Source: Oscillospiraceae bacterium
GTDB taxonomy: Bacteria > Bacillota > Clostridia > Oscillospirales > JAAYXM01
NCBI GenBank assembly: GCA_017435965.1
Contig: JAFSEA010000043.1
Location: forward strand, 1 to 40,570
Reading direction: 5' to 3'
Length of the DNA stretch: 40,570 bases
The notes under the pieces were generated by a model. That model was not told the origin of the DNA. It made no database searches and saw nothing but the letters and a program-made list of their open reading frames with translations. The translations under genes were made by a program, and so were the position numbers. Position 1 is the stretch's first letter. Every line of letters starts with the position of its first letter. This document shows, piece after piece, positions 15,547-22,527 of the stretch.

Positions 15547-16863
15547 GTGCTATATAGAAAAATTCAGGCATATATTGAGGATTATTTTAATTCCGATTCA
15601 AACAAGGTTCTTTTGGTAGAAGGAGCGAGACAAATAGGGAAAACCTATATAATCCGCCATATTGGTAAAAAAATGTTTGGAAATTATATTGAAATCAATA
15701 TGGTTCAGGATTTTGACGGTGATAAATTGTTTGCAAATGCAAAAACCGTGGATGATTTTTATTTGCAGGTAAGTATGATTGCCGGAGAAAGAATGAAAGA
15801 AAAACACAATACTCTTATATTCATTGACGAGATTCAGGTTTATCCACATCTGGTTACCATGCTGAAATTCTTAAAGGACGACAATAAGTTTAATTATATT
15901 GCAAGTGGGTCTCTGTTCGGTGTAACCTTGAATGAAACCACGTCCATTCCCATCGGAAGTATAGAGCGCAAGCAGATGTATCCGCTTGATTTTGAGGAAT
16001 TTCTCATAAGCCAGGGGTTTAATTCCTTTGCGATAAATGCGTTGAAAAACAAATTTGAAAGACAGGAAGCTCTTGATGAACGCACACACGAAAAGGTAAT
16101 AGACTTATTTAAAAAGTATCTGCTCACAGGTGGGCTTCCCGATGCGGTAAACAGCTATATAAAGGATAAAAACATTGTAAACGTGAGAACCATACAGAGT
16201 GAAATTCATAGTTATTACGGTGCGGATGCCTCAAAGTATGACCTTGAAAGAAAACTCAAAATCCGCAGGATATATGACCAAATCCCTTCAAATCTTGAAA
16301 ACAAGAAAAAAAGAGTTGTGATTCAGAATATTGAAGGGATAAAAGGCAAAAGATTTTCAGATTATGAGGATGAGTTTGACTATTTAATCGGTGCAGGCAT
16401 TGCGCTTGATGTAAAAGCAATTTCAAATCCGGTATTCCCGCTTATTGAGTCAAGCGGTAAAAACTTATTAAAGCTGTATCTGAATGATGTTGGAATTCTT
16501 ACAGGCATTTTGTATAAGCACAATATAAGGGCGGTTCTCGATTCGGAAAAGAGCATAAACTTAGGCACAGTATATGAATCGGTTGTTGCTTCGGAGCTCA
16601 GGGCACACGGACACAGGCTCTATTATTATGACAACAGAAACAAAGGTGAGGTGGACTTCCTCATTGATGATTATGATTCTTTGTCGGTAGTGCCCATTGA
16701 GGTGAAATCAGGAAAAGATTATACTGTTCATAGTGCGCTTAACAATTTTGTGTCAAATGAATCGTATAATATCAAAAAAGCTGTTGTGTTATCAAATGAA
16801 CGGGAAATAAAACATAAAGGCTCAATCACATATCTGCCTGTATATTTTGTTATGTTTATGTAA
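15547..16863 (+). CDS. Second AAA-type ATPase with DUF4143 domain
   Basis: The product is 438 residues. Walker A is VEGARQIGKTY (about residues 24-34) and Walker B is LIFIDEIQ (about 92-99), followed by the sensor YIASGSLFG. The C-terminal DUF4143 part has KGEVDFLID and VPIEVKSGK, the D and E-x-K residues of the nuclease-like fold. The start is GTG, with GAGGGGGGG upstream. Its sequence is far from the ATPase at 9903, so this is a second subfamily and not a recent duplicate. It sits between the two halves of a duplicated terminator-promoter unit, which suggests insertion as a module with its own promoter. Its molecular role is not established. Confidence 0.88.
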   Translation: MLYRKIQAYIEDYFNSDSNKVLLVEGARQIGKTYIIRHIGKKMFGNYIEINMVQDFDGDKLFANAKTVDDFYLQVSMIAGERMKEKHNTLIFIDEIQVYPHLVTMLKFLKDDNKFNYIASGSLFGVTLNETTSIPIGSIERKQMYPLDFEEFLISQGFNSFAINALKNKFERQEALDERTHEKVIDLFKKYLLTGGLPDAVNSYIKDKNIVNVRTIQSEIHSYYGADASKYDLERKLKIRRIYDQIPSNLENKKKRVVIQNIEGIKGKRFSDYEDEFDYLIGAGIALDVKAISNPVFPLIESSGKNLLKLYLNDVGILTGILYKHNIRAVLDSEKSINLGTVYESVVASELRAHGHRLYYYDNRNKGEVDFLIDDYDSLSVVPIEVKSGKDYTVHSALNNFVSNESYNIKKAVVLSNEREIKHKGSITYLPVYFVMFM

Positions 16864-16898
16864 TTATCAAAAGCGGATTACAAAAATCGCTAAAAGTT

Positions 16899-16948
16899 GG
16901 CAAAATTAAAAACACTTCTTTTATTTTTCTGATGTGTATGTTATACTG
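16899..16948 (+). repeat. Duplicated promoter segment, copy 2
   Basis: It is identical over 50 bp to 14792-14841 and includes the same extended -10. After it the dyad is altered to TGTTATACTGCATACAACA. It drives the gene at 16986. Confidence 0.85.
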
Positions 16949-16985
16949 CATACAACAGAACTACAAACAGAAAAGGAGACAATAT

Positions 16986-17834
16986 ATGAAATTCAGAGAT
17001 GCTTTATGGCTTTTCGGCGTTCCTGCCCACGAAAACGATACTCACGTCGGAGGATGGGTTCGTCATCGCAAGGAGGATGACCCGAATAATTTCCCGTCCA
17101 CAGGCTCATCGATGACACCTGCGGAGGCGGCACTTTTCCTCGATATTCCCAATGTCGTTATGGTCTGCTGTGACGGAATTCCGTCCCCGTTTTCCCAGTA
17201 TGCAGACAAATATCTTTATTCCTTCCTGCCCATGGATCGGGTTATGTGGTCGTCAACGGGAAGTGCAGGATATCGTGACGGCAGAGAGGAAGATTATGTA
17301 ATATCAAAGCACGAGGAATATAAGAACCTCTGCGGCTGCTATATGGACGATCCTCTTCCGATGTTCTGGACATATCCGGAGGAACAACGCTCAAAAATGG
17401 CAAAGGAATTTGTTTCCGGTATCCGCAAAAAACTTGATACCTGTTCACGCCATATGGACATTGTTATCACATGGTATCCCCATGAAGCATTGAAGGACGA
17501 CGGGGATATTTATGAGGATATCGACGGAGTTGCAATTTACACATGGAATGCTCTCAATCTCGAAAAGATTGATTCGGTCATTGAGGCTGCGAAGAAGACT
17601 TTCCCGGGAAAGAAAATTTATCTCGGAGCTTATCTCTATGACTATGAAAGAAGCTGTCCTCTCACAATCGAGCAGATGGAATTCCAATGCGAAAAGGGCA
17701 AGAAATGGCTTCTTGACGGAACTATTGAAGGAATGATTTTCGTAACAAACGCAGTTATGGCACCGGGTATGCAAAACGATATCTGGCTCCGCAACTGGAT
17801 TGCAGAAAACAAAGACATAGAACTTCCACGATAA
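16986..17834 (+). CDS. Unrecognised 282-residue cytosolic protein, possibly TIM-barrel
   Basis: There is no signal peptide or membrane helix. The sequence has alternating strands and helices (DIPNVVMVCCDGIPSP, MDIVITWYPHEAL, DGVAIYTWNAL, KIYLGAYLYDYE, EGMIFVTNAV), the pattern of a beta/alpha barrel. The acidic and aromatic residues at strand ends (YMDDPLPMFW, YLYDYE) resemble a sugar-binding glycosidase-like cleft, but I cannot assign a family. ATG at 16986 follows AAAAGGAGAC and matches the promoter position. The next gene's reading frame begins at its stop codon. It shares a duplicated promoter with the zinc-ribbon gene. Confidence 0.75.
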   Translation: MKFRDALWLFGVPAHENDTHVGGWVRHRKEDDPNNFPSTGSSMTPAEAALFLDIPNVVMVCCDGIPSPFSQYADKYLYSFLPMDRVMWSSTGSAGYRDGREEDYVISKHEEYKNLCGCYMDDPLPMFWTYPEEQRSKMAKEFVSGIRKKLDTCSRHMDIVITWYPHEALKDDGDIYEDIDGVAIYTWNALNLEKIDSVIEAAKKTFPGKKIYLGAYLYDYERSCPLTIEQMEFQCEKGKKWLLDGTIEGMIFVTNAVMAPGMQNDIWLRNWIAENKDIELPR

Positions 17835-17869
17835 AAAATAAGATTGATGACGGGTTTAATCCTGAGCTT

Positions 17870-18499
17870 GTGTCAGGAGCTTTGTTTGATGGGATTTTAG
17901 AAATTCCTTGCATTAAAAGACCGGACAAAATAATTATACCATCTGCGTTAATTCCTTTTTCACAAAGGAATCGCAGTAACGACTACAATGAGTTTGTTCA
18001 TTTCTATGAGCACGACAAAAATTTTGCAAAAGTATTGACTGCTGCAAAAGAACATTTTGATTGCTTAAAGAAGTTTCAAGGAGTTATTTCTCCCGATTGC
18101 TCACTTTACAGAGATATGCCACTTGTATTGCAGATTGCAAATACATATATGAATCGTGCAATTGGTCATTATCTCCAAGCAAAAGGACTTTATGTTATTC
18201 CCAATATACGGTGGGGAGACGAAAGGAGTTACACAACCGCAGAGCTTCCTGAAAAATTTGCGTTTTTAGGAGTACAAAAACACAGCATTGTTTCAATTGG
18301 CACTTACGGATGCATAAAGAGCAAAGAAAACAAAATATACTTTGTAGAAGGTTTAGAAGCAATGCTTGATGAACTCGAACCCGAGGTTGTACTTGTTTAT
18401 GGCGGTATGCCTGACAGTATTTTTGCAAAGGTGAAGGATAGAGCGAAGTTTGTTCACTATCCCGATTGGACTTCCATTCAAAAAAGGAGGTCTATCTGA
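17870..18499 (+). CDS. DUF4417 family protein, native start missing
   Basis: The body matches DUF4417 as I know it: LEIPCIKRP, IPFSQRNRSNDYNEFVHFYEHD, GVISPDCSLYRDMP, IPNIRWGDERSYTT, SIVSIGTYGCIK and VVLVYGGMP. Members occur in phage and accessory regions; their activity is unknown. The only standard in-frame start is GTG at 17870 with a weak site. Homologous sequence seems to begin earlier, because the frame reads KNKIDDGFNPELVSGALFDG from 17834. An ATA at 17831 stands where ATG would be expected, overlapping the upstream TAA. No ribosome binding site precedes that ATA. The gene overlaps the next one by one base. Loss of the start at a recombination joint is the simplest reading; the protein may be poorly made. 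Confidence 0.7.
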   Translation: MSGALFDGILEIPCIKRPDKIIIPSALIPFSQRNRSNDYNEFVHFYEHDKNFAKVLTAAKEHFDCLKKFQGVISPDCSLYRDMPLVLQIANTYMNRAIGHYLQAKGLYVIPNIRWGDERSYTTAELPEKFAFLGVQKHSIVSIGTYGCIKSKENKIYFVEGLEAMLDELEPEVVLVYGGMPDSIFAKVKDRAKFVHYPDWTSIQKRRSI

Positions 18500-18852
18500 T
18501 GGGTGCAGGAAAATCAGGACAATATAACAACGCTAAAGGAAGTAAGGTTTCTTTACCAAGCAAACCTGCACAGGTGAAACATATATTTGGGAACAGACCG
18601 GGGCACCTGCCGGATACTCCTGCTAATAGAAAGCTATTGACTGATACAGCTAATGCATCGAAATATTATCGAGGTACAGATAAATACGGTAACAGATGGC
18701 ACATCAGAATTGACGATAAAGGGCGTCAGATTTGGACAAGAAGTCGAAATGGAATAATTAACGAAGGCGGTCGCAATGATGCTCCTCGTTCGTGGGATAA
18801 GGATACCGGATTAAATAATAATCCCTTTAAAAGAAAGAAGAAAGGAAAGTAA
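18499..18852 (+). CDS. Small basic toxin-like protein (BECR-like C-terminal domain type)
   Basis: The product is 117 residues, strongly basic, ending FKRKKKGK. Its core (KHIFGNRPGHLPDTPANRK, DKYGNRWHIRIDDKGRQIW, RNGIINEGG) looks like toxin domains found at the C-terminus of polymorphic toxins and some phage head proteins, probably of the BECR RNase type. Here it stands alone with no secretion or delivery domain. ATG overlaps the TGA of the DUF4417 gene, and AAAAAGGAGG lies 10 bp upstream, so translation should be strong. A small acidic gene follows 5 bp downstream, as an immunity gene would. The toxin assignment rests on motif memory and context. Confidence 0.6.
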   Translation: MGAGKSGQYNNAKGSKVSLPSKPAQVKHIFGNRPGHLPDTPANRKLLTDTANASKYYRGTDKYGNRWHIRIDDKGRQIWTRSRNGIINEGGRNDAPRSWDKDTGLNNNPFKRKKKGK

Positions 18853-18857
18853 TTATC

Positions 18858-19181
18858 ATGAATATCTATAAATCTTTTGTGTATATGTTCTATGCACTTG
18901 ATGCAATTTATGATGAGTGCCCGGATGAAGAGTTGGGTAATTATTTAAGTGGATTGAATCCGTTTTTGTTTGATGATGAGAGCTCTGCCAATCCGGCGGA
19001 ATATGAAGAGTTTGAGAAGTGCTGCATAAATCAGTTCGGAGATAAAGAACCTGTTGCTTCTGAAATATACGAATTCTGCAGAGAGTATCTGGCAAAAAAC
19101 GCTCCTGAAAAAGCAATAGAGGCATTTGACAAAATCGAAAAAGATGAGTGGATAGAATCATTCAAGGAAGAAGATAAATAA
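18858..19181 (+). CDS. Acidic small protein, candidate immunity protein
   Basis: The product is 107 residues, very acidic and mostly helical, beginning NIYKSFVYMFYALDAIYDECPDE. It contains LSGLNPFLFDD and ends IEKDEWIESFKEEDK. There is no membrane segment. Its charge is opposite to that of the basic protein encoded 5 bp upstream, and proteins of this appearance commonly sit next to polymorphic toxin domains. This supports an inhibitor role, but binding is not shown. The ribosome binding site lies within the end of the upstream gene (AAAGGAAAG). Confidence 0.6.
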   Translation: MNIYKSFVYMFYALDAIYDECPDEELGNYLSGLNPFLFDDESSANPAEYEEFEKCCINQFGDKEPVASEIYEFCREYLAKNAPEKAIEAFDKIEKDEWIESFKEEDK

Positions 19182-19185
19182 GCTT

Positions 19186-19362
19186 ATGAAAGAATTAGAT
19201 GTTGTACGCCTTACCAATGAATTTGAGGGAATGACTATCGGCACAGAGGGAACAATCGTTCACAAATATAATGATCACACATTTGAAGTGGAGTATTTTG
19301 ATGCTGAAGGCGATACTATAGATGTATTTACTACCACAGACGATATTTTAGAATTGATATAA
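19186..19362 (+). CDS. DUF4926 small protein
   Basis: The product is 58 residues: MKELDVVRLTNEFEGMTIG, TEGTIVHKYND, FEVEYFDAEGDTIDVFT. This is the SH3-like strand pattern of DUF4926, often found beside toxins or in accessory clusters. It starts 4 bp after the preceding stop, so it is in the same transcript. It may be a second immunity-type protein. The terminator at 19389 follows 26 bp later. Confidence 0.75.
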   Translation: MKELDVVRLTNEFEGMTIGTEGTIVHKYNDHTFEVEYFDAEGDTIDVFTTTDDILELI

Positions 19363-19388
19363 TCTTACTGAAAATTTTTTAATCAATT

Positions 19389-19411
19389 AAGGCAGGATGA
19401 AAGTCCTGCCT
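19389..19411. terminator. Terminator hairpin, left copy flanking repeat element copy 2
   Basis: AAGGCAGGATGAAAGTCCTGCCT forms a stem (GGCAGGA/TCCTGCC). It is followed directly by the repeat element, and the same 23 bases recur at 19689-19711 on its other side. Confidence 0.8.
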
Positions 19412-19413
19412 TT

Positions 19414-19688
19414 AGCGTGTCGAAAAACTTTCGACACGCTGGGAGACTGTCCAAAAAGGTGTGAGATTTTCCGAATGGAACCCGAAGGTGTATATTGATA
19501 CATCGAGAGGTGACACTTCGGGAAAAACAAGCGAAAAAGTCCTTGAAACTCGATGTTTCAAGGACTTTTGTGAAAACTATGTGGTTTTCTGAAAATCAGG
19601 TTTTGTCAAAAATCGAGACGGAACGACCGGTTGTCGTTCCCTACATATGTTTCTTCGCTTGTGGTCTCGCACCTTTTTCGACAGTCTG
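19414..19688. mobile_element. 275-bp non-autonomous repeat element, copy 2 (MITE-like)
   Basis: It has the same length and layout as copy 1 at 32-306. The end hairpin here is a perfect 12-bp stem (19414-19425/19429-19440). The inverted terminal repeat is GACTGTCCAAAAAGGTGTGA at 19445 against 19665-19686. The inner hairpins are conserved. It separates the accessory cassette from the MFS gene. The flanking hairpin duplication is exact over 23 bp, so this insertion appears younger than copy 1, whose flanks have diverged slightly. Confidence 0.85.
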
Positions 19689-19711
19689 AAGGCAGGATGA
19701 AAGTCCTGCCT
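19689..19711. terminator. Terminator hairpin, right copy flanking repeat element copy 2
   Basis: It is an exact 23-bp duplicate of 19389-19411, followed by a T-run on the plus strand. It can also serve the MFS gene, which ends at 19723 on the minus strand. Confidence 0.8.
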
Positions 19712-19722
19712 GATTTTTACAT

Positions 19723-20946
19723 TTAAGGTTTTTTTATGAAGAAATTCAGCACGAGGGATATAGCCGTGAGACCCAATAGCATTGCAAAGGTTGCGGCAAA
19801 GCCACCCGTTACCTCCAGAACCTTGTTTGAAACCGTTGCAATGAGAGAGCCGCCCATAACGGTAAAGGTCATAAACGCCATATTTGAGGGGAAATGCTTC
19901 ATTCCGTAAAAGGATGAAGTAAATGCCGCCGTGATGGTGGGACAAGCACCGTAGGACATACCGATAAGGCAGAGTCCCGTAACGCAAAGGGGAATGGATG
20001 CCGAAAGAACTGCGATAAGAGTTATGGCAGAGGCGCAGATGGTAATGAGATTTGCCGCAAGCATGGTTTTACGCCTTCCGATTGCATCAAAGAGAATGCC
20101 TGTGAGGATTCGTCCGATACCATTGCATATGGAAAGGACTCCCACCAGGGTGACGGCAAGGGATTCTTTTGCACCAACGGAGATTGAAAGATCCTTTGCA
20201 AAGCTTATGGCAGAGCTTCCAACCGCCGCAAGAAATGAGATAAAGACAAATGCCATCCAAAATGAGGGGCGGCGAAGCATCTCGGAGGATGTGAAATCAC
20301 GCTTCTCAAAGTCTTCGCTTGCTTGTGTCTTTGACTTTGAAGCTTCGGGAAACCTTGTGTCCTCATCAGGCTTTTTTAAAATAAAGGCGGCAAGTGAGAT
20401 AACAAAGCAGATAGAGATACCGAGAATTATGTAGGTTGTTCTCCAACCGAGAGAGCTTTTAAAAAGTGAGTCGGCAACGTTTCCGAGAACGAGAGCCGAT
20501 GCGCCAAACCCCATCATAAGAAATCCGGAGCAGAGACCTTTCTTATCGGGAAACCATGCGCTGACGGTGGCTATAACCACATTATATGCAATTCCGATGC
20601 CAAGCCCTGCAAGGACTCCGTAGGTGAGATAGAGAAGAACAATATTACCGTCACGGAGAAGAGCTGTGAGGATAAATCCGATTGCGGAGAAGAGACCCGA
20701 GGTGATAAGGGCGATTCTCGAACCTGCACGTTTTGAAATCCGTGCACCGAGAAGACCGCCTATGCAGAAAAAGCTCATTGCAAGGGTGAAGTTAAGGGCA
20801 AGCTCCGATGCACCCCAGCCAAAATCCGCCGCAAGGGGAGATTTGAGGATTGACCAGGCGTAAAGAACGCCTGCAAAGAGCATTGCAACAACGCCAACGG
20901 CGAGATAAAAAAAGCGAAAGGATAGATTTTTGTTGTTTTTGTGCAT
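19723..20946 (-). CDS. MFS transporter of the OFA (oxalate/formate antiporter) type
   Basis: The product is 407 residues with 12 predicted membrane helices in two halves, split by a charged loop at about 195-220 (KKPDEDTRFPEASKSKTQASEDF). The N-terminal LFAGVLYAWSILKSPLAADFGW and the GVLAGLGIGIAYNVVIATVSAWFPDKKGLCSGF stretch are characteristic of the OFA subfamily, which exchanges small carboxylates. The substrate cannot be read from sequence. ATG follows AGGAGCTTTAAA. It is divergent from the amidase operon. Confidence 0.88.
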   Translation of the reverse strand: MHKNNKNLSFRFFYLAVGVVAMLFAGVLYAWSILKSPLAADFGWGASELALNFTLAMSFFCIGGLLGARISKRAGSRIALITSGLFSAIGFILTALLRDGNIVLLYLTYGVLAGLGIGIAYNVVIATVSAWFPDKKGLCSGFLMMGFGASALVLGNVADSLFKSSLGWRTTYIILGISICFVISLAAFILKKPDEDTRFPEASKSKTQASEDFEKRDFTSSEMLRRPSFWMAFVFISFLAAVGSSAISFAKDLSISVGAKESLAVTLVGVLSICNGIGRILTGILFDAIGRRKTMLAANLITICASAITLIAVLSASIPLCVTGLCLIGMSYGACPTITAAFTSSFYGMKHFPSNMAFMTFTVMGGSLIATVSNKVLEVTGGFAATFAMLLGLTAISLVLNFFIKKP

Positions 20947-21027
20947 TTTAAAGCTCCTAATATATAAATAATGTCACCATTATACTATATTTCGTTCCAA
21001 AAGTCCACAAGTTTTAAGAATGAGCTG

Positions 21028-21056
21028 TTGAACTGTTTTTGAAAAAGTGGTAAAAT
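21028..21056 (+). promoter_or_regulatory. Promoter of the amidase-galactosidase operon
   Basis: TTGAAC (21028-21033), 17 bp, TAAAAT (21051-21056), 33 bp before the amidase ATG. Confidence 0.65.
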
Positions 21057-21089
21057 GTAAAAAGAATTATGTCGGGGAGGGTGAGTTGT

Positions 21090-22514
21090 ATGAAAGATGT
21101 TGCGATGATGAGCATTGAAGAAGTGTCGGAGCTTATAAGACGTGGTGAGCTTTCTCCTGTGGAGCTTACAAAGGCTTGTCTCAGACACATCGAAAAGCTC
21201 AACCCCGGACTGAATGCATATGTGTATATCGACAAAGAGTCTGCCATAAATTATGCGGTTGCGGCGGAAAAAGAGATTACTTCGGGAAATTATAGGGGAA
21301 GGCTTCACGGCGTCCCTGTTGCCCTTAAAGATTTATACTACACAAAGGGAATTTCCACAACTGCTGGCTCGGAAATTCTCCGTGATTTTCGTCCCGATTA
21401 TGACGGAACGATTGTGGAGAGGCTAAAGGGTGCCGGCATGATAATGCTTGGAAAGACCAACACAACGGAGTTTGCCTTTGACCCCACAAACGAAGAATCC
21501 ATTTTCGGCTCTGCCAAAAACCCGTGGAACACATCGAAAATCTCCGGCGGCTCGTCGGGCGGCTCTGCAATAGCCGTGGCAGTGGGAATGGCATATGGTG
21601 CAATGGGAACGGATACCGGCGGAAGTGTGCGAATTCCTGCCGCAATGTGTGGAGCTGTTGGGTTTAAGCCGACTGTGGGACTTCTCAGCACCTTCGGGAT
21701 TGTGCCTTTAAGCTTCACTCTGGATCATCCCGGAACTCTCACAAGGAGCGTTGCCGATGCGGCGATAATCATTGATGCAATTTCGGGAACGGATGAGCGT
21801 GACCCCTGCCCCTTTGCCAAAAAGTGCGAGGGCACAAGGTTTTATGAAGAAAGCTCTTCTGTTTCGGATTTAAAGGGAAAGGTTTTGGGAATCCCAAAAA
21901 ACTTCTTCTTTGACAAAACCGATTTTGAGGTTGAAAGAGTGTTTTATGAAGCGGTGGAGAGGTGTCGGGCTCTTGGTGCAGAGATAAGAGAGGTTTATAT
22001 CCCGGGACTTGACTCTCTTCCCGAAATGTCCACAAACCTTATGTTTGCAGAAGCCGCGTGGAATCACAGAGAATGGTATCCTGCACGGGAGAGTGAGTAT
22101 CAAAAGGCTGTTGCCGCCCGTCTTGAAAAGGGATGCAGAGTTAAGGCAACGGAGTATATAGGTGCACTTCGTTACCGTGATGAGCTTATAAAAGAATGGG
22201 AAAAAGCCCTTTGCGGCTTTGATTCGCTTCTCGCTCCCACCTGCCCCATTGAGGCATATGATTTAGGCCTCGGGGAGCCCTGGAGCATAACCACCCGTGG
22301 AAAAACGGAGCAGGGAAAGGTTATGGCAACTTACCACACAAGGCTTTCAAATATGACGGGAACGCCTGCTCTTTCCGTTCCGGCAGGTCTTACGAAGAAT
22401 AATCTTCCTGTGGGTCTTATGATTATGGGAAAGAGAAACGACGATTGCAACGTATTGAAAATCGGAATGGCATATGAGAAAAGCTATGAATATCCGAAGC
22501 CTCGGCTTATATAG
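21090..22514 (+). CDS. Amidase-signature family hydrolase (GatA-like)
   Basis: The product is 474 residues. The Ser-cisSer-Lys triad is visible: Lys in VPVALKDLYY, cis-Ser in SGGSSGGSA and nucleophile Ser in GTDTGGSVRIPA. The enzyme should hydrolyse a carboxamide. It resembles the GatA subunit of Asp/Glu-tRNA amidotransferase, but no gatB or gatC is adjacent, so it is more likely a free-standing amidase. Start at 21090 is set by GGGGAGGG nine bases upstream. It is followed 13 bp later by an alpha-galactosidase, so the pair is probably one transcript. The substrate is unknown. Confidence 0.88.
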   Translation: MKDVAMMSIEEVSELIRRGELSPVELTKACLRHIEKLNPGLNAYVYIDKESAINYAVAAEKEITSGNYRGRLHGVPVALKDLYYTKGISTTAGSEILRDFRPDYDGTIVERLKGAGMIMLGKTNTTEFAFDPTNEESIFGSAKNPWNTSKISGGSSGGSAIAVAVGMAYGAMGTDTGGSVRIPAAMCGAVGFKPTVGLLSTFGIVPLSFTLDHPGTLTRSVADAAIIIDAISGTDERDPCPFAKKCEGTRFYEESSSVSDLKGKVLGIPKNFFFDKTDFEVERVFYEAVERCRALGAEIREVYIPGLDSLPEMSTNLMFAEAAWNHREWYPARESEYQKAVAARLEKGCRVKATEYIGALRYRDELIKEWEKALCGFDSLLAPTCPIEAYDLGLGEPWSITTRGKTEQGKVMATYHTRLSNMTGTPALSVPAGLTKNNLPVGLMIMGKRNDDCNVLKIGMAYEKSYEYPKPRLI

Positions 22515-22527
22515 GAGGAGATTATCT

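Noticed and set aside
17831..19711. An integrated prophage or integrative element around the DUF4417 cassette
   Set aside because: No integrase, structural gene, tRNA target or att-like repeat is visible. The only mobile feature is the 275-bp element at its end.
21090..22514. Amidase as gatA of the tRNA amidotransferase
   Set aside because: No gatB or gatC is adjacent, and the gene is paired with an alpha-galactosidase.
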